DNA from: Acidobacteriota bacterium
Lineage (GTDB): Bacteria; Acidobacteriota; Vicinamibacteria; Vicinamibacterales; UBA823
DNA length: 7,945 nucleotides
NCBI GenBank assembly: GCA_002720285.1
Contig: PBHT01000029.1
Coordinates: 1-7,945, forward strand
Reading direction: 5' to 3'
Part shown: positions 6,277-7,945 of the stretch, in pieces
Layout of the letters: each line of letters begins with the position of its first letter
How positions within the stretch are numbered: the first letter of the stretch is position 1
The notes under the pieces: model-generated
The model's input: the letters and a program-made list of their open reading frames with translations, nothing else
Database searches by the model: none
Told to the model about the DNA's origin: nothing
Made by a program: the position numbers and the translations under genes

Positions 6277-7500
6277 ATGGTAACAACGAACATGCGTCCC
6301 ATTCGGGAAACGATAGGGCTTGATGAAGCGCTTGCACTCATTAAGGAAGCGACAAAACCCTTAGAGCGAAGCGAGCGTGTCGCGCTCTCGGAGGCCGGCG
6401 GCCGCGTTGCCTCGCGCGACGTGGTATCGGAACAAGATGTTCCTCCGTTCGATCGTGCGGCGATGGATGGCTTTGCGGTCGTCGCTGAAGATACTTTTGG
6501 TACGACCCGTTACCAATCTAAAGCGTTGAAGTGCGTGGAAACCGTCTTCACCGGTCAGGTACCTAACCGCCGTGTCGGTCGGGGTGAGTGCTCTCAGATT
6601 GCGACGGGTGCTCCTATGCCTCAAGGTGCTGACGCTGTGGTGATGGTCGAAGAGACCGATCGTGACGTCGATAATCAGGTTCGAATTTTTACACCAGTTT
6701 ACCCACGCCAGAACGTGGGCGGCCGAGGCGCTGACATCGTGCCGGGTCAGACACTCGTCCGGCGTGACGACTTCCTTAGCGCCGGACGTATCGGCGCACT
6801 CGCGGCCATCGGAGTTTCCGACCTAGAGGTATACGCAAAGCCGTCGCTGGCTCTGTTGTCGACAGGCGATGAGATCATCCCACCCGGTCAGTCGCTCGGG
6901 CCAGGGCAAATCTACGATATCAACCGATTTACCCTAGAGACCATCGTGCGGAACCATGGCGGATTAGCCGTCGGGAAGCCCACTGCAGCCGACACAGTCG
7001 AAGCGTTAACAACAGCCGTTCAGGCATGCACTACTCACGATTTACTGGTGTTTTCCGGCGGTAGTTCTGTTGGCGAGCGCGACCTGATTCTCGACGTATT
7101 GCATAGCCAAGGCGAGGTGTTGTTTCATGGCATCGCCGTTAAGCCAGGTAAACCAACGGTTTTCGGGAGGATTGGAGGCACTCCGGTGCTCGGGATGCCA
7201 GGCTACCCGACTTCGTGCCTATCAAACGCCTACATGCTACTCATCCCAATCCTTCGACGGATAGCACACCTACCACCATATCGACCACGGGAACTAACTC
7301 TCCCGATCACAGAGCGAGTCGTGTCAACGACCGGGCGTCACCAGTTCTATACAGTCCGACTTAGCAACGGCTCTGCTGTACCGGCCTTTAAGGCATCCGG
7401 CGACATTACGAGCATGTCGCTTGCCGACGGCTACATTGAGATCCCCGCTCAAACCGACATCGTGGAAAAAGGCGAAGAAGTCATTGTGAAGCTCTTCTAA
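6277..7500 (+). CDS. moeA: molybdopterin molybdenumtransferase MoeA
   Basis: This 407-residue cytoplasmic enzyme inserts molybdate into adenylylated molybdopterin, releasing AMP and yielding Moco. All four domains are present. The N-terminal part has PPFDRAAMDGFAV (56-68). ATGAPMPQGADAVVMVEET (109-127) marks the inserted domain II region. The MoaB/MogA-like domain has LLSTGDEI (193-200), YDINRF (213-218), FSGGSSVGERD (259-269), VKPGKPT (288-294) and GMPGYPTS (306-313). A beta-rich C-terminal domain follows from about 330. The usual R-G-E-D-I turn reads RGADI (150-154), one substitution at the Glu. No Shine-Dalgarno is visible before the ATG at 6277 or the in-frame ATG at 6292, so the start is slightly uncertain. 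It probably shares a transcript with moaB, 23 nt upstream. Confidence 0.96.
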   Translation: MVTTNMRPIRETIGLDEALALIKEATKPLERSERVALSEAGGRVASRDVVSEQDVPPFDRAAMDGFAVVAEDTFGTTRYQSKALKCVETVFTGQVPNRRVGRGECSQIATGAPMPQGADAVVMVEETDRDVDNQVRIFTPVYPRQNVGGRGADIVPGQTLVRRDDFLSAGRIGALAAIGVSDLEVYAKPSLALLSTGDEIIPPGQSLGPGQIYDINRFTLETIVRNHGGLAVGKPTAADTVEALTTAVQACTTHDLLVFSGGSSVGERDLILDVLHSQGEVLFHGIAVKPGKPTVFGRIGGTPVLGMPGYPTSCLSNAYMLLIPILRRIAHLPPYRPRELTLPITERVVSTTGRHQFYTVRLSNGSAVPAFKASGDITSMSLADGYIEIPAQTDIVEKGEEVIVKLF

Positions 7501-7501
7501 G

Positions 7502-7536
7502 CTTCTCTAAGAAGATTAGGTCGACGTAGAGAGAAG
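7502..7536. terminator. weak inverted repeat between convergent genes
   Basis: CTTCTCT (7502-7508) and AGAGAAG (7530-7536) can form a 7-bp stem around a 21-nt loop. It lies in the 48-bp gap between the convergent moeA and zinc-ribbon gene ends, where termination is expected on both strands. The stem is AT-rich in part and no T-run follows, so it is a poor intrinsic terminator. Confidence 0.2.
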
Positions 7537-7548
7537 ACCGCCGAACCG

Positions 7549-7945
7549 TTAACGGCCCACCTGTTTAGCGTACTCTGCCTCCAGTACATCCGCGGTGTGT
7601 AGGTCGAAGCCCTCGGCCATTCGTTCGAAACGGCCTCGGAACTCGGCATGACAACGGTAACAGATAGTCACATCGCCGAGACGGCGATAAACCGCAAGGT
7701 CAACGAGAACCGCTACGGCCAGTACTCCGTAAGCGGTAAGGTCCATACCGAAATAGTAGAAAACCGCACTAACCGTAGCACCCAAGATGACGATAGTCAG
7801 GCCAACCTTTGGGTCGAAATCCTTGCGAATATAGAAATCCTGGCCGGTACACATTGGGCAGGAGTCAACCGATGTGTCGGTTGCAACAGAAGAAGTTATC
7901 GTTAGGGCGATAATTTTCCGACAGCTCCCACACTGAATTTCGTTG
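7549..7945 (-). CDS. zinc-ribbon protein with two membrane segments, 5' end beyond the window
   Basis: The frame stays open from the stop at 7551..7549 to the right edge, giving 131 visible residues. An ATG at 7854 is internal: it falls inside a CPMC zinc knuckle and should not be taken as the start. Visible order (numbered from the first full codon): CGSC (5-8), a 20-residue spacer, CPMC (29-32), an aromatic/basic FYIRKDFDPK stretch (37-46), membrane segment 1 (about 47-67), membrane segment 2 (about 69-86), then CYRC (95-98) and a charged C-terminal tail. The first four cysteines look like a rubredoxin-type zinc ribbon. The TM hairpin puts all three cysteine pairs on one side, and the flanking Lys/Arg residues suggest the cytoplasm. 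I recognise this only as a small conserved family of unknown function. It converges on moeA, 48 bp away. Confidence 0.8.
   Translation of the reverse strand, partial: NEIQCGSCRKIIALTITSSVATDTSVDSCPMCTGQDFYIRKDFDPKVGLTIVILGATVSAVFYYFGMDLTAYGVLAVAVLVDLAVYRRLGDVTICYRCHAEFRGRFERMAEGFDLHTADVLEAEYAKQVGR

Noticed and set aside
6271..6280. GCCACCATGG, a perfect eukaryotic Kozak sequence at the moeA start
   Set aside because: The setting is plainly bacterial (operon, tRNAs, promoters), so this is coincidence.

Overview
This is a bacterial stretch with short intergenic gaps, no mobile element and no CRISPR array. It holds seven protein genes and two tRNA genes. GC content looks moderate (a little above half, judged by eye). 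The phylum cannot be fixed from the sequence alone. The style of the GT4 glycosyltransferase and of the zinc-ribbon membrane protein reminds me of Acidobacteriota-like genomes, but that is a weak impression. Start sites are mixed: one gene has a clear Shine-Dalgarno sequence, several have none, and two appear to be leaderless.

Left block (1-3756, all on the minus strand, so read right to left): tRNA-Arg(ACG) with an encoded CCA end, then a GT4 glycosyltransferase only 21 nt downstream, then (after a 163-bp gap) a coiled-coil plus SAM-methyltransferase protein, then tadA 5 nt further on, then the 5' half of tRNA-Ser(CGA), which is cut by the left window edge. The glycosyltransferase and methyltransferase look like a surface-glycan building and modifying pair. 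TadA is the enzyme that converts wobble A34 to inosine in tRNA-Arg(ACG), so the window contains both this enzyme and its substrate gene.

Middle (3757-5749): a 97-bp spacer carries a TATAAT -10 box that probably drives tRNA-Arg. Next is an exported GH3 beta-N-acetylhexosaminidase of the NagZ type (minus strand), transcribed divergently from moaB. The short region between the GH3 gene and moaB holds two opposed promoter candidates, each placed so that transcription would begin at or next to the start codon.

Right block (5750-7500, plus strand): moaB and moeA, two late steps of molybdenum cofactor synthesis (molybdopterin adenylylation and Mo insertion), 23 nt apart. A 48-bp convergent spacer follows, then a zinc-ribbon protein with two membrane segments on the minus strand. 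Its 5' end lies beyond the right window edge.

I see no defence island or obviously new multi-gene system. The most useful leads are the divergent leaderless start region, the tRNA-Arg/GT4 dicistron, the TadA and substrate-tRNA linkage, the coiled-coil methyltransferase with its GT4 partner, and the edge-cut zinc-ribbon membrane protein.
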